NCBI GenBank assembly: GCA_026874595.1
Contig: CM049309.1
Coordinates: 46,592,079-46,656,078, forward strand
Origin: Sipunculus nudus
Taxonomy: Eukaryota; Annelida; Sipuncula; Golfingiida; Sipunculidae
Reading direction: 5' to 3'
Length of the DNA: 64,000 nucleotides
A program made the position numbers and the translations under genes. The notes under the pieces were generated by a model. That model did not search any database and had not been told where the DNA came from. It saw nothing but the letters and a program-made list of their open reading frames with translations. Of the stretch, positions 1 to 11,453 are shown piece after piece. The number at the start of each line of letters is the position of its first letter. Position 1 is the stretch's first letter.

Positions 1-79
1 TGAGAACTTGTTGTTGAGGAACAGGTTGAGAGCAACCATGGTCTCCTGAATGGATGTGGCCAGGTCCATCTCGCTGGAA
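1..79 (-). CDS. TTC39: TTC39-family tetratricopeptide protein, internal exon (cut by window edge)
   Basis: Read on the minus strand, an exon opens after a pyrimidine-rich acceptor (ctgtttcag) and encodes SSEMDLATSIQETMVALNLF followed by LNNKFS, still open at the window edge. The stretch ALNLFLNNKFS is typical of the start of the TTC39A/B superfamily domain, where a helix with LFLNNKFSEAL precedes the first repeats. Family members are helical TPR-like proteins; TTC39B has been linked to lipid homeostasis in mammals, but nothing here tests that. The rest of the gene lies to the left of the window. I cannot tell TTC39A from TTC39B with 26 residues. The reading frame needs two bases from the previous exon, unless a weaker acceptor just before the ATG codon at 69-67 is used. 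Family call fairly sure, paralogue not. Confidence 0.62.
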
Positions 80-699
80 CTGAAACAGCAATTATTTAAG
101 CTAAACAGAGAGTTAAGTGAAGTGAGACAGTCAATCAATGACTTCTTATCAGAACATCTTCTTATGAGACAAGTAAAGTAAAAATTACTAAGGTCAATAA
201 TTATTTTTTATAATAAATTATGTATACCAAATATGAAAATTGAGGCACTTTTAAAAAAATTAATAATGCAGAAAAGATGACGATAAACACTTAATGGAAG
301 ATATTATTGTCTGATAAATATGATAATGCACTTATATTATCGCTAAAATAACCTTACAATCATTACCTTATGTTCCATGCATCTGATCAGATATTAATAA
401 TAAAAAATATCAATGTTTGACACTATTTGGGTGTTATTATGAAGACTACAGGTAGCCAACGCATTATGTAGCTGTGACAACCCGGCCTCGGTAGGCAATC
501 GGATAATAGGACTGGTAAGCCTACTCAAGTTGTGATACTAGTAATATCTTGGTATATATCGCAGTGGTCTTGCATCAGTAAACGGCCCATACTCTCAATA
601 TTATGCTAAGAATGATGAATTTACACAATTATAAAAAAATGTCAGCTCACAATCCAAACTGAAACACTGTCTCCATGGACACAGGTCATTTCCTGTATC

Positions 700-965
700 G
701 CCTGCAAGCGGCCTGCGTCCTGTTACCCGTGCGAGCCATGCTTGTGTTCATGCAGTCATAAATTCAACAAACATGCTTAGGGGTTTACTAATGTGCTGGG
801 TTAAAACGGAACTTTTCTCACTCATGTTGGGTATCATTAGAAAGTACACAAAAAATGCAAACGATTGGTCTGGTTTATGTTGATTGCCAGTGTACCTGTA
901 GGCCATGAAGCATTGTCAGAAATGACGAAAATATTTGCATCTTCATAAGGCCTTATAATGCATTC
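700..965 (+). repeat. Dispersed repeat, related to 57495-57810
   Basis: Three blocks match the segment at 57495-57810 in the same order and orientation: a block around catgcttgtgt...caacaaacatgc, a block around atgttgggtatcattagaaa with the following gtacaca, and a block around aaaatatttgcatcttcat. The copy here is diverged and has a single central unit, whereas the copy near 57.6 kb has that unit duplicated. No coding capacity is seen. Confidence 0.6.
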
Positions 966-1356
966 CTCAGACTTAGATGTAAAGACACTCTGGCGACAGT
1001 AATCTGGTCGTAATGCCAGGGGGTCGATATGATGCTAATGCATTATGTGGACCACAGATTTGCTTAGACAGAATTTCATTTCAGCAAGACAGACTTCAAA
1101 TGAATATTAATAGAATGTTGCTAGTTTAATTTTGAGAAAATGTATAACTGCCAATGACCCTTGCTTCTACCAAATATAAATTTAAGTGCTATAAAGTTAC
1201 ACCAAATGTTGACAGAACTTGAGATAGCTGTAATACCATAATCTGCACCTGGATGTCAGCAGATATAGTATTATATCAGAGATGTTTTTGGGAGATGACA
1301 AAGTGATAATTAGGCTACCTAATAATATTGAAACATATACTTAATACCCCCTCTAG

Positions 1357-1359
<3 letters not shown>

Positions 1360-1407
<48 letters not shown>
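1360..1407. repeat. (AT)n microsatellite
   Basis: Uninterrupted alternating AT of about 48 bp, directly next to the 174-bp tandem duplication. Confidence 0.95.
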
Positions 1408-1410
<3 letters not shown>

Positions 1411-1750
1411 TATATATATATCATGATACAGAAAAATAAAAAACACTAACTATGGATGTACTAGTTCAACATACATTTGTGGAACTCCAAAATATAAGGC
1501 TGACTATCCAAACTCAATCATAACACATCAAGGAACAACACATAACTACTGGTTGCAGCTTTCGTCCCCTCTCTTATATATTAGTATATATATATCATGA
1601 TACAGAAAATAAAAAAACACTAACTATGGATGTACTAGTTCAACATACATTTGTGGAACTCCAAAATATAAGGCTGACTATCCAAACTCAATCATAACAC
1701 ATCAAGGAACAACACATAACTACTGGTTGCAGCTTTCGTCCCCTCTCTTA
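1402..1750 (+). repeat. 174-bp tandem duplication, nearly identical copies
   Basis: Two head-to-tail copies with a 174-bp offset: about 1402-1576 and 1576-1750. Both begin ttagtatatatatatcatga and end tcgtcccctctctta. The only difference I see is the position of one base in an A-run. The near identity indicates a very recent duplication, or an assembly artefact at the adjoining AT array. Confidence 0.9.
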
Positions 1751-2814
1751 TGCCTCTCCTATGCAAAAGATACTTTTAGAGCCACAAAATGCTATATATA
1801 CTTTAACAGTTACATAATAACAATATAATTAAGCAGATAAGTAATTAGGGTCTACCTGCCAATCTGCTGAGTCAATCATGATTTAACAGTAATCATGAAA
1901 GGCTGTACCCAATGTCTAATTGCAATCAAGGAATGTATTTCACACATAATGTCTGCCTCAACTTAATGAGATTTATATATTAATTAACTCATGCTGTGTC
2001 CAGACACATATGCACATGTGTGTGTGTACAGGTCAGTGATTTTTTTTTTATCATACAGATTTTACAGGTGTGACAGGACAGAATCTTGACAATTATCTGA
2101 TGACAGCATTGGTAAATGAACCACTGATAGTTTTCAATATAGCTGACAGATGGCAGCACACACTGCAATATGACTTTTTCCATCATTGTACAAAATAATG
2201 CAAGAGTTATAATGCAGAATAATATCACAGATTCAATACAGAAAACTAAAGAATCATGAACTTCATGTTTAGAGATGGCATAAATCTTGATATGACCCTA
2301 GCACTCTCAAAATTGATTTTTAACAAATATTTTTGTAGCCTTAAAATGTTTAGGCTTTTTTTTGTGCCCCCCCCCTTGGTTATACTAAGTTCCAGTTGTA
2401 TCAAATCTTACAATATGCTGACATTGACACTTTTGTTTGAGATCACAGCACATTCACAGTAATCAAGGGAAGCCAAAGGAACATAATGATGACTGCATAA
2501 AAGTATTAATTTAACAATAACTAATCCAATTTATATATTTAGTGTTTGTTCGCTTGTTACTTGCATCTCAAAGCTATCTTTAAATCTGAATTAAATCTAT
2601 ATAAAAGGACTTTAAATTATAAGTGACTTCCTGATACATGATACAGAGGGAGGATAGTGCCCCGCCCCCTTATAATTAGACTATTTTTCTATCCTTTAAA
2701 ACCATGCCATATTCACCCTTGTTGTGACATTTGCTGATGCAAGAGATGGCTACTTTTATGAAGTCAGTCCATCTTTCTCATGAAAGTCTGCATGCTAAAC
2801 ACAACTAGATGAAT

Positions 2815-4100
2815 ACTGACAGGTAAGGAAGGGCCCCGCTGAAGGCCCATAGACGTCTAGTGTGAGCTGAGTGATGCTTGAAAAAAATATATAATAAAAG
2901 ACCTGATTACATGCAGACACAAAGGAAACTGACCCCAAACGGTATTTAAACACTGAAGCAAGATCGAAAGATTGGCATGAAAAGTTTGACTTAAAAGGCA
3001 TTCAGACTTTTTAGAAATATTAGTCCTGAAACCTTGACCTCTGACCTGATGACCCCAAAGTCAATAGGGTTCTTGCTTTTTTTTTGGTGGGCCATATATA
3101 TATGATATTTGAAATTTATTTGTGAATCCAAACTGAAGTCATGAAAGGTTTTTGAAATTGATGCGTGTTCAGATGACTCCTGCGACTTTGACACCCCAAT
3201 ATTGGTGTCAATATTTTTGCTTATTGGCAGGTGAGCTGTATGTGTAAGATGGAACCTCTGGTATGAAAGGTTTTGCTTAAAATGCATCCACAATCTTTTC
3301 AAAGAGGTGGGGACTGTGACCTTGACCTCTGACCTCATGTCCCTGAATAAGGAAGGATGTTTATTTTAGTGCTGGACCATATTAAAGTCCAGTTTGAAAT
3401 CCATATGTGAAACCCAACAAGAGTTATCATCTTGAAATAAATATGTGGACAGATGGCTCCTGTGACCTTGATCTTTGAACTTGTGTCCCAAAGATTGATA
3501 GAGATGTTTTTCTGTTGGCAGGTGTCATATGCATGTAAGATGGAAAGACTGGCATGATGAGGCTGAAAATGCATCCATAATATTTTTTAAAATGTGAGTC
3601 CTGACACCTTGACTTGGAACTCATGACCCAAAAATCAATAGGTTTCTTGGTTTAGTGGTGGGCCATTTATTCATTAAGTTTGAAATCCATACGTGAATCC
3701 AAACTGGAGTTATCATCTGGAAATGAATTTGTGGACAGATGGCTCCAATAACTTGACCTTTGAATTTGTGACCCCAAGATTGATAGAGTTGTTGCCCTGT
3801 TGGCAGGTGTCATATATGTGTAAGATGGAAAGACTTGCATTGAAAGTTTGGCTGAAAATGCATCCACAAAGTTTTTATAAATGTGAGTCCTGACACCTTA
3901 ACTTTTGACTTCGTGACCCCAAAATCAATAGGGTTCTTGGTTTAGTGGTGGGCCATTTATATATTAAGTTTTAAATCCATAGGTAAATCGAAACTGGAGT
4001 TATCATCTGGAAATGGTTTGTGGACGGACAGACAGACAGACAGATGGACAGGGTGTTTACTATAGGGCACCTGCTTTTACTGAAGGGAGGCCCTAATAAG
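2815..4100 (+). mobile_element. Tandem-core dispersed element, copy 1 (about 290-bp units)
   Basis: The left part (ctgacaggtaaggaagggcc, then gatgcttgaaaaa) is shared with copy 2 at 4757. The core has about four units of 282-292 bp; the recurrent phrase aatcaatagggttcttg falls near 3060 and 3926, with degraded versions near 3342 and 3634. The right end runs through (gaca)n into agggtgtttactatagggca and ggaggccctaataa, and related ends occur at 5560-5620 and 8790-8870. Each unit carries several TGACCT half-sites. No ORF of size, so it is non-autonomous. Architecture recalls bivalve pearl-like elements; class not proven. Confidence 0.7.
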
Positions 4101-4204
4101 ATTCATGGTTTACTTCCTGGTGTAATGAGCATATTTGTGTCACACTGCTGAAAAAATCCTCAGAAAGCTGAGATGTTCTTGTTGCAGTATCCGGCGGTGG
4201 GCCT

Positions 4205-4285
4205 TCTATATGTAAGGCAGAAATGTTGTGATTTCTTTGTTTTGAACATTTTGTGAGGGTTTCAATTTAGTGACTGCACCAAAAC
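4205..4285 (+). repeat. Degraded dispersed repeat related to 63290-63390
   Basis: The series tgtgatttctttgttttgaa, ttttgtgagggtttcaattt and gtgactgcacc parallels the less diverged copies at 63290-63390 and 63690-63775 that carry aatttcgcgatttt and cgtgaacgcacc. It looks like a CpG-decayed copy. Confidence 0.5.
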
Positions 4286-4756
4286 CTATAAAATCTAAGT
4301 AAGGCATCCCTGATATTTGTATTTATTTCTAGAAAATGGGGCCCTGTTGTGTCCTTTTGTAGAAGAAGGGTATATTGCCACCTATTGTGTGGCCAGACCC
4401 ATAAGGTAGCGAACTCCCAAGACCTGTATGGTTGCGACGTTTAGTGGTCCATACAGAACCAGTCTATACACATGCAAATGCAAGTGAACATGCCAAATTG
4501 GTGTGCATTCTGTACATTAGGGCATCTGACTGACGCTGATGGCAGAACTGGCCAACTCTCATGGCCAGTTTCTAGGGGTTATCTGGGACAAACAGACAGG
4601 ACAGTTTTAGCAGTATATAGATAAAATAAGAATAAATCCCACAATACCTCACTCATTTCTGTCACAGTCATATTATGAGTCATAATTTATAACCTACATT
4701 AGAGATGATATCCCTAGTTATTAATATACTGTGTGCTTTACAAAAACTAAAACACT

Positions 4757-5620
4757 GACAGGTCAGGAAGGGACCTGCAAAAGGCCCAAAGCCTTCCTGC
4801 CAGGCCGAGTGAGATGCTTGAAAAACTATAATAAAGGACCTCACTACATGTAGAGGCAATATGGAATAGACTCTTTGACCCTAAATGAGTAGTAGGTTTT
4901 AACATCTGAATCGCTGACAGACATGAATGAAGATAGAGGCACTGAAAGGCAGAGCATCCCTTGCAAGTGGGGCATATTGGTTGTTACATTGTATGTATTT
5001 TACTGTAAGCCTTGTCAGCATGTAAATCAGTAGGATTGTCCTGTAACGTGGATGTTTTCCTCGTGAAGTCAAATCAAACGGGTTCTTCAAGTACTTGTGG
5101 AAGGTGGAAGGATCGGGAAGAAAAGTTTACCTTGAAATGCATCCACATTATTTTCAAAGAAGAGGACCATGTGACCTTTGCCTTGACCTTGTGATCTAAA
5201 AACCAAATATTTCTTCCCCTTTAAAATTGACAGGTTAGCCATATAAGACAGATGGAAAGCTAGTGATGAAAAGTCTGGCTTCAAATGCCAACTACAATCT
5301 CTTTAAAGAAGTGGGCGGTGTGACTTTGACCTGAGACCCCAAAATCTACAGTTTTCCCCCGATTTCTGTTTTGCCAGATGAGCCATATTTGGATGAGAAA
5401 GTTTGTGATGAAACATTTTGGATTAAAATGGTCCGGTGATCATGACATTTGACCCTAAATCAACGGAGTTCTTAATTTTGTTGTGAGCCATATGTAAGTG
5501 AAGCTTAAAAACAATAAGTAAATCCAAACTTGAGTAATAATCTGGAATGAATTTGTGGAGAGGTAGACAGACAGGGTGATTATATTTATACCAAAGGGCA
5601 TTCACTTATTCAAGCTGGGA
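4757..5620 (+). mobile_element. Tandem-core dispersed element, copy 2 (shorter)
   Basis: The left end ctgacaggtcaggaaggg and the following gatgcttgaaaaa match copy 1 at 2815. The core is reduced and diverged but retains gtgacctttgccttgacctt and cctgagaccccaaaatc. The right end reads ggtagacagacagggtgatt then ccaaagggcattcactt and gggacctaat, like the other copies. No coding sequence. Confidence 0.62.
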
Positions 5621-5739
5621 CCTAATCAATGTGTGTTTGCATGGGCCAGTTCTCATATCAGTCACAGATTAGGTTGCTGATTAGGAGGAGGGATTCCTAA
5701 TCCTTTTGTGCAGATGCATCATCCTAGCTTGTTCATCTT

Positions 5740-5840
5740 AGTTAATGGGGAATCTTAGTCCCGAGGGTTTCATATTCTTGATAATTACCCATTTGCAAAT
5801 ATCACAAAATTTTAATCCCCACAGTATTTAACAAAACTAC
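5740..5840 (-). repeat. Degraded dispersed repeat related to 63545-63625
   Basis: The run gagggtttcatattcttgat, atttgcaaatatcacaaaat and ttttaatcccc is the opposite-strand form of the repeat at 63290-63390 and matches the copy at 63545-63625 (gggtttcatattcatgat, atatcacgaaattaaaac). Confidence 0.45.
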
Positions 5841-8129
5841 GACTCTTTCTCCCTAACAGGATGATTAACTGACTTACTGTTGTATTGTCCATTTTTTTTT
5901 AAAGCAATCAACTTTCAACCCACAGTACTAGGATTGTACATTAAGGGGTTAACCACACTATGTTCATATTGAGTCATCTGAGAGTTCTCCAGCAAAGCTT
6001 TTAACATCCACTAGCATATAAAATGGACATTGTTCATTAAGTGAATTCAGGTGTAGCATTTGCTTAAATGATCAAATGACTCCATAGCTTTAATATTTAA
6101 AATGTATGCAAGTCTTATATATCCCACTAAGGTGCCCTCAGGGTTTTTATAACACCTTTTTTTTAAATTAAAATATTTTATTGGTTCCACATGGCAGTAC
6201 ATTTTCAATATTTAAAGTTCTAAGGAATTATCTCTTTAAATGTAGGCAGAATGGATTCTGAATGCATCCAGATGGGTAAAATTTGTGGTTATTATTTATC
6301 CTGTTTATTTACGGTAACCAATATAGCATTTTCAGAGGAGTAAAAGATCAAATATTTTCCTTGGATTTTCCACGGCAAATTTTTTATTTTGCCACATGCC
6401 CATATATCCTTAATGTCATGCCACTTTCTTTAACAAGGGCCTGAATGATCAGCCTTGGTCATATTAAATGTTTGCTATAATTTATGGTTTGGTGAATGCA
6501 ATAACAACAAAAACTGGCATACAGGTAAAACTGGCAGTCCTTCATAACATCAACAATGACTTAGACTTAGAACATAGTCTAAAAAGAAAAGAGCACTGAT
6601 AAAAAGGAAACCATTTATCAAGCCTTTTAACACAATTGACAATATACTTCTTATGAGTAAGTTATAATGATAAGAAAAAATTATCTCTGTATCAATCAGA
6701 AGTTCAGATGAGAATAACTTATAAGACAGTGACCTAAATCTCTATAATTATTTTCCAGTCTGTCATCAGATATATCTCTATCACCCATATATTTCCAAAG
6801 CCTATTATCTTATCACTTATCAAAATGTCTCACTGGTAGTTAATATATATCCTATGTTGTGACTGGGGACCATTTTTTGGGGGCATAGTCATTTAATAGA
6901 TAAGATTATGGTGGTTAATCTGCTACATATGTATGTTCTACCAAAAAGAACTGCTCAGACTGAATCCCAAGGCTGAGTCAAAGATAACAAACAGATAACC
7001 TTTAACAATCTAAATATTTGATACATGTTGTGGTATGGAGGAACAATTCTTCCCATAAACTTGATGTTTTTTAATATGGGAGCTAGCTGCAGAGTTGTAT
7101 TTGGGTATTTTGAAGCTCAAGATTCTTCTATCTTTTCTGTCAAGAAAGCTCACACTGTTCAATTAATACAGTGCATACTTTTAATATGTTTCCTCTTAGG
7201 TTAGGGAAGGGTATTTACCCGGCCATATTCTAATCCTTACCCCCTTGGCTATAATGCAAGCAAGTCAAATTCAGTGTCGTTTAGGCTATTATAACTTATG
7301 TTAAGCAAGCATTACAGGTGTTATACTAGAAAATGACATTATATGCTCATTTTAATAATTATGTTTTTATTATTATTGTTCCTTTGTTGAGTGTAGCCAT
7401 ATGAAGATAACATAAGCCAGAGTCAGACAAAAGATTTTGTGTACTACAGACAAAAGTGTTATTCCTCTTTCAGCACTATCTGAATGTAGTATGGGTAATA
7501 ATATACATGAGTTAAAGAATCGTAAATGGTACTTACATGGGTACCACTTCTGAAGCATCTTCAAATTTCTGCAAAGGCAAATCATCATATCAAAATATTG
7601 GACTGTATTATTGGAATAGCAAGAATAAACATGTTGCACTGATAAAGTCTCTTGGCATCTGCAGCAGAAGTTTAAGGTCTATGGTGAATGCATGAATAAC
7701 CTGTTAAATAAAATGTACACCCAAAATGTGTTACCAGCTCCAACAGACCTTTGTTATTAATTCTTACAAGAGAGCCCAGTTTGCATACCACCATATTCTT
7801 GTTACATCCAGTGTTGCTGGGCTTGTATCAATACTACAGTATTTATCCTAATTATTCAAACCCTCTGTTAATTCAACCCCTATAATTTTCATGGTAATAA
7901 TTTTAATGTTTCCTCTTTTTTCGACTGCTGAACAAGTTTTATGGACAAGACTAAAATGAAGTGATCATACATGCCCCTGAGAGGAAAGATGGCCGCTGAG
8001 AGGATCCTGGGTGATACCCAATATGACTGTTTCTGTTACCAATTAATACCATTTGTTTATAGATCTTGTTGACTTATTGCTTATTAAGGTGATTATTAAG
8101 CTGTTTGCAGTCATGGCACGTGAGCCATA

Positions 8130-8870
8130 TAAACCTGGAAAATGGAAGGTTTGTTATAAAAAGTTAAACTTAAAATGCATCCGCAATCCTTTTAAAGATT
8201 GGGTCATATGACCTTCACCTCTGACCTCATAATCCAAAAATCAATGGGGTCTTACTTTAGTGGTGGGTCACAATAAACATTAATCAAGTATGAAGCCAAT
8301 ATGTCAATCCAAACTGGGGTTATCATCCAAAACCAAATTTGTGGATGGATGGCCCCTGTGACCTTGACCATGTTACCCCAAAGTCAATAGGGTTATTTCA
8401 CTATGGGTAAGTGAGCAGTATGTGGCAAGATGAAAGGCTTGGGATAAAAAGTTGGTCATAAAATTCATGCACATTCCTTTTAAAGATTTGGGTTTGCTGA
8501 CCTTGACATGAGACCTCATGACCCAAAAAATGTTAGAGTTCTTATTATAATGGTTGGCCATTCATAAGTCAAGTTTGAAACAATAGGTCAATCCAAATTG
8601 TGTAATCATCCCTAAACAAAATTTGTGTATCATGACAGATGGCTCCTGTGACCTTGAGCTTTGACCTTGTGACCCTAAAATGAATAAGGTTCTTGCTTTA
8701 GTGGTCCGCCAAGTATAAGTCAAATTTAAAATCTATATATCAATCTAAACTGGAGTTATCATAGAGAAACAAATTTGTGGATGGACAGATTGACAGATGG
8801 ACATGGAACAAAAAAGGGTGATTACTAAAGGGCATCTGCTTTTTCAAGTGGGGCACTAATTAATCATATA
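8130..8870 (+). mobile_element. Tandem-core dispersed element, copy 3
   Basis: It repeats the unit phrases of copy 1: gtgaccttgacc, ccaaactggagttatcat, aaatttgtggatggac, and ends aaagggcatctgctttttca then gtggggcactaat, the same right end as copies 1 and 2. About two and a half units are present; the left-end module seen in copies 1 and 2 is not recognisable. Non-coding. Confidence 0.62.
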
Positions 8871-9189
8871 AAAAAGCCAGCTTCTCACCTGCATTATTTT
8901 TAGATGTGATTTGAGGCTTGTTCTGTTCACATATTAGTGGACTCTAGGTACTACTTGCTGAAAAGGGTTCTTATAACACCCTCGTGATGGAGCTTTGACC
9001 TTGTTTATCTACATGTTTACAAATAGAAAAAGCTTGTAACTGAAGGTGGTTGACTGCACAATTGTGGAAGCTGAAAGGGGCCTTATCACCTATCTCACAT
9101 TTATTTAATTAAAGGTAATCCCTTGGAGCTTTTATAAAAATAAGCCAGGAAATGTGGATATCACTGCATACAGGCTGCTTGTTTTGCTC

Positions 9190-9560
9190 ATATCATCATG
9201 TTTATAATACATGGGGGCCCGCCAAAAATGATCAAAACAAATTCAACAAGGGCATCTGGCAGCAAGTCAGATAAGTCAGAGCTTTGCAAATGGCGTTTTG
9301 CAACAGGTGAATATTCTGCCTTCACATATATGCAAACTACCACCTAAGGTTATATGTGTTTCCCGTTTGTCAACATTGCTGTGTTTACAAACATGTTGTT
9401 GTTAAAGAAATTCATACATCCTTCACAAAGCGTGATAAGAACTTTTCACAACCATAATTTGCCCTCAGATCATTAGTATATACACAGAGGAAGCCAGATA
9501 TCACATAAATTCTTTTTCAAAAGGTAAGTGAATGGGCAGTGGGCACCTTGAAAGGTCACT
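9190..9560 (+). repeat. Dispersed repeat, related to 21058-21400
   Basis: Starts with tttataatacatgggggccc and gccaaaaatg, contains cgtttgtcaacattgctgtg and ttacaaacatg, and ends near ccagatatcac. The same blocks appear in order at 21058-21400 (tttataatatgtgggggcct, tttgtcaacaatgcat, aagccagaagg). Diverged, no coding capacity. Confidence 0.55.
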
Positions 9561-10634
9561 AGTTGTTGGTAGTGAAAATATACGAGGCAAAACAGAATTT
9601 TGTCTTTATAAAACTCTGGATTGTCAGATTGGCCACAAGCCAGATAAAGTCAGACTCATTATTTTTAGGGACTGCCATTTACTGAACCTAATGTCCATTC
9701 AGTAAGAGTTTCATCAATAAAAACCTCCGGGTAAACACCACTCTCTGATAAACAATGCTGTTAACAGGTGTTGCAGTTAAACCTTACCAGCACATTTCTC
9801 TTCAAAGTTGGTCTATAAGAACATACTGTAACAAAACGTGCTCTCAGTCCCTTGAGTCAGTGTGGCTCCCAGTGAGGTATTCAAGTGTCAATGGGATGAT
9901 GTTCTTCTCTATCCCTGCTAAACTGTTTGATATGCCTCTAGATCTGGTATAAAGGTCAGTAAGTGTATAATAATGAGATCCAATTTTAATTTCAGTTGTT
10001 ATCAAAACCATGAAATATATATTTATAGGTGTCTTTATGGAATAATCTTGTATTGATGTTAAACCGTAAGTATGCACTAGGCAGCCAAAGTACATGCAAC
10101 AGATCTGTTGCATGTATTGTGGATTATATTGGTAGATCTCACTGTATGGGCATCAGACTCAGTATATCTCAGTGCCTGAATTATGTTGAGTCCAATTAAA
10201 AATAAAATGAAGTGTCAAGCTAAATCAAACTTGCCTGCATAAATGATGTTGCCGGCCAGTTGTTTATTTTTTTTAATTACACCATTAAAAATTCTTTCAT
10301 TTTCAGAAAATGGCAGTTTGATATTTTGTGCTTTTCTAAATATATATTTTTTATATTAGACTTCATGGACTTATTCTAATGGATGTGATCGCTTATCCAA
10401 TTATCCACTATCATATATTTTAGTTATTTATTTATTCAATGAAATTGGTTTGCAATAATAGCCTATGGCTAATTCTGTCCTGTTACATACACTGACCAAA
10501 AATGAAACTTGTATTGTATTGTAAAACCTCTGTCAAGTTTCAATGATTTTTTATGACATATAGAAAGCCCTTAGCTGAAATGACAGGTGCAGCATTTTGT
10601 GTGACATTTTGTGTATCGCTGAGCCACCACAAGT

Positions 10635-10725
10635 TACACAACACAACACTGTTTCAGCCAGTGGGTACATGTATTTCATTTTTACTTTCAAGTGCGGAGC
10701 CTGTCACTTCGGCTGAGGGCCCTTA
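10635..10725 (+). repeat. Short dispersed motif shared with 14105-14160
   Basis: The stretch ctgtttcagccagtgggtac followed by atgtatttcattttt matches aatgtttcagcaagcgggaa followed by catgtatttcattttttggg near 14.12-14.16 kb. About 35 bp are clearly shared and the flanks are weaker; probably fragments of one SINE-like or MITE family. Confidence 0.4.
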
Positions 10726-11023
10726 ACCTATCATAACTAAAATTCTAAATCATTGGGATAGTTTCTACCACATATTTATTTTTGGAAAATGTCAGTTCAG
10801 CAGTGATATATCTTAGGACATGACGGTCCGTGTTGGGACTATCCCACCACCCTAGTCCCTGCCCAATTTGGACCCCTAATTTGTAAAGCATCAGTGTTGT
10901 TCATGTTAACCGGAACTGTCACGCATTTGCTTCACGCCCACAGCAAGAGGGAACACACATAGTGATTACACAACAAACCGGGAGGGAATTACATCCATCA
11001 ATGCCTAAGGAAATGCAACTTAC

Positions 11024-11062
11024 ATCATCATCTTCCGCATCGCTGTAGCCTTTCTCTGCCAT
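11024..11062 (-). CDS. Probable first coding exon of the TTC39-like gene
   Basis: On the minus strand an ATG at 11062 opens 13 codons, MAEKGYSDAEDDD, ending at 11024 directly before a consensus donor GTAAGT. The acidic stretch and the start context (gacaagATGG) look like a genuine start exon. Upstream, at 11080-11180, there is GC-richer sequence with an inverted CCAAT box (minus-strand ATTGG) and a CACCC/Sp1-like stretch, as expected of a promoter. The nearest minus-strand exon downstream is the TTC39 exon at 79-1, so I assign this exon to that gene. This exon ends in phase 0, whereas the preferred reading of the exon at 79 needs a phase-2 donor, so at least one small exon in the 11-kb intron is probably unrecognised. 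It could instead belong to another gene. Confidence 0.45.
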
Positions 11063-11190
11063 CTTGTCAACAAAACGTCAATACATACCTGGACACCAAC
11101 CACCAAATACCGGCGCTCGCAGAGAAAGCCCGGAGAATTAGCCAATTTGTGGTGGGTGTGGCCGCCCACGGGCTCTGCGAACAGAATCAA
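11063..11190 (-). promoter_or_regulatory. Probable promoter region of the TTC39-like gene
   Basis: The sequence just upstream of the ATG at 11062 is locally GC-richer than its surroundings and CpG-bearing. It holds agccaattt near 11140 (a CCAAT box read on the minus strand) and ggtgggtgtggccgcccac near 11150, which resembles KLF/Sp1 CACCC sites. Assignment rests on position and composition only. Confidence 0.35.
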
Positions 11191-11431
11191 TATTTCTTAT
11201 TTATCCGAATTTATGCCTTCACTTATTTTGCGTTACTTGTAGTCGTGCTTTTAGGGCTATCTCTCCAAATAAAATATTGCAAGGATATTATTCCCTTGAA
11301 AAAATATTTATAATGTCAAGTTAGCAGTTTTTCTTAAATTTTTTTTTTTATTTAATAGCATGGTTTAAACGATATTTTCAGCTGGAGATCGGTTGAAACT
11401 TAATTAAGCTTGATCGTCTTTCTTTAACCTG

Positions 11432-11453
11432 CCCCCCCCCCCCCCCCCCCCCG
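11432..11453. repeat. Poly-C tract
   Basis: About 22 consecutive C bases on the plus strand in the intergenic region; a likely length-variable and error-prone site. Confidence 0.9.

Larger units (their letters stand above)
80..11023. other. Long intron of the TTC39-like gene, repeat-rich
   Basis: No coding exon is recognised in this 11-kb stretch. It holds a perfect-looking tandem duplication, microsatellites, three copies of a tandem-core dispersed element and fragments of other dispersed repeats, listed separately. Open reading frames here are short and resemble no family I know. A small missing exon is expected from the phase mismatch between the flanking exons, but I could not place it. 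Confidence 0.4.
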
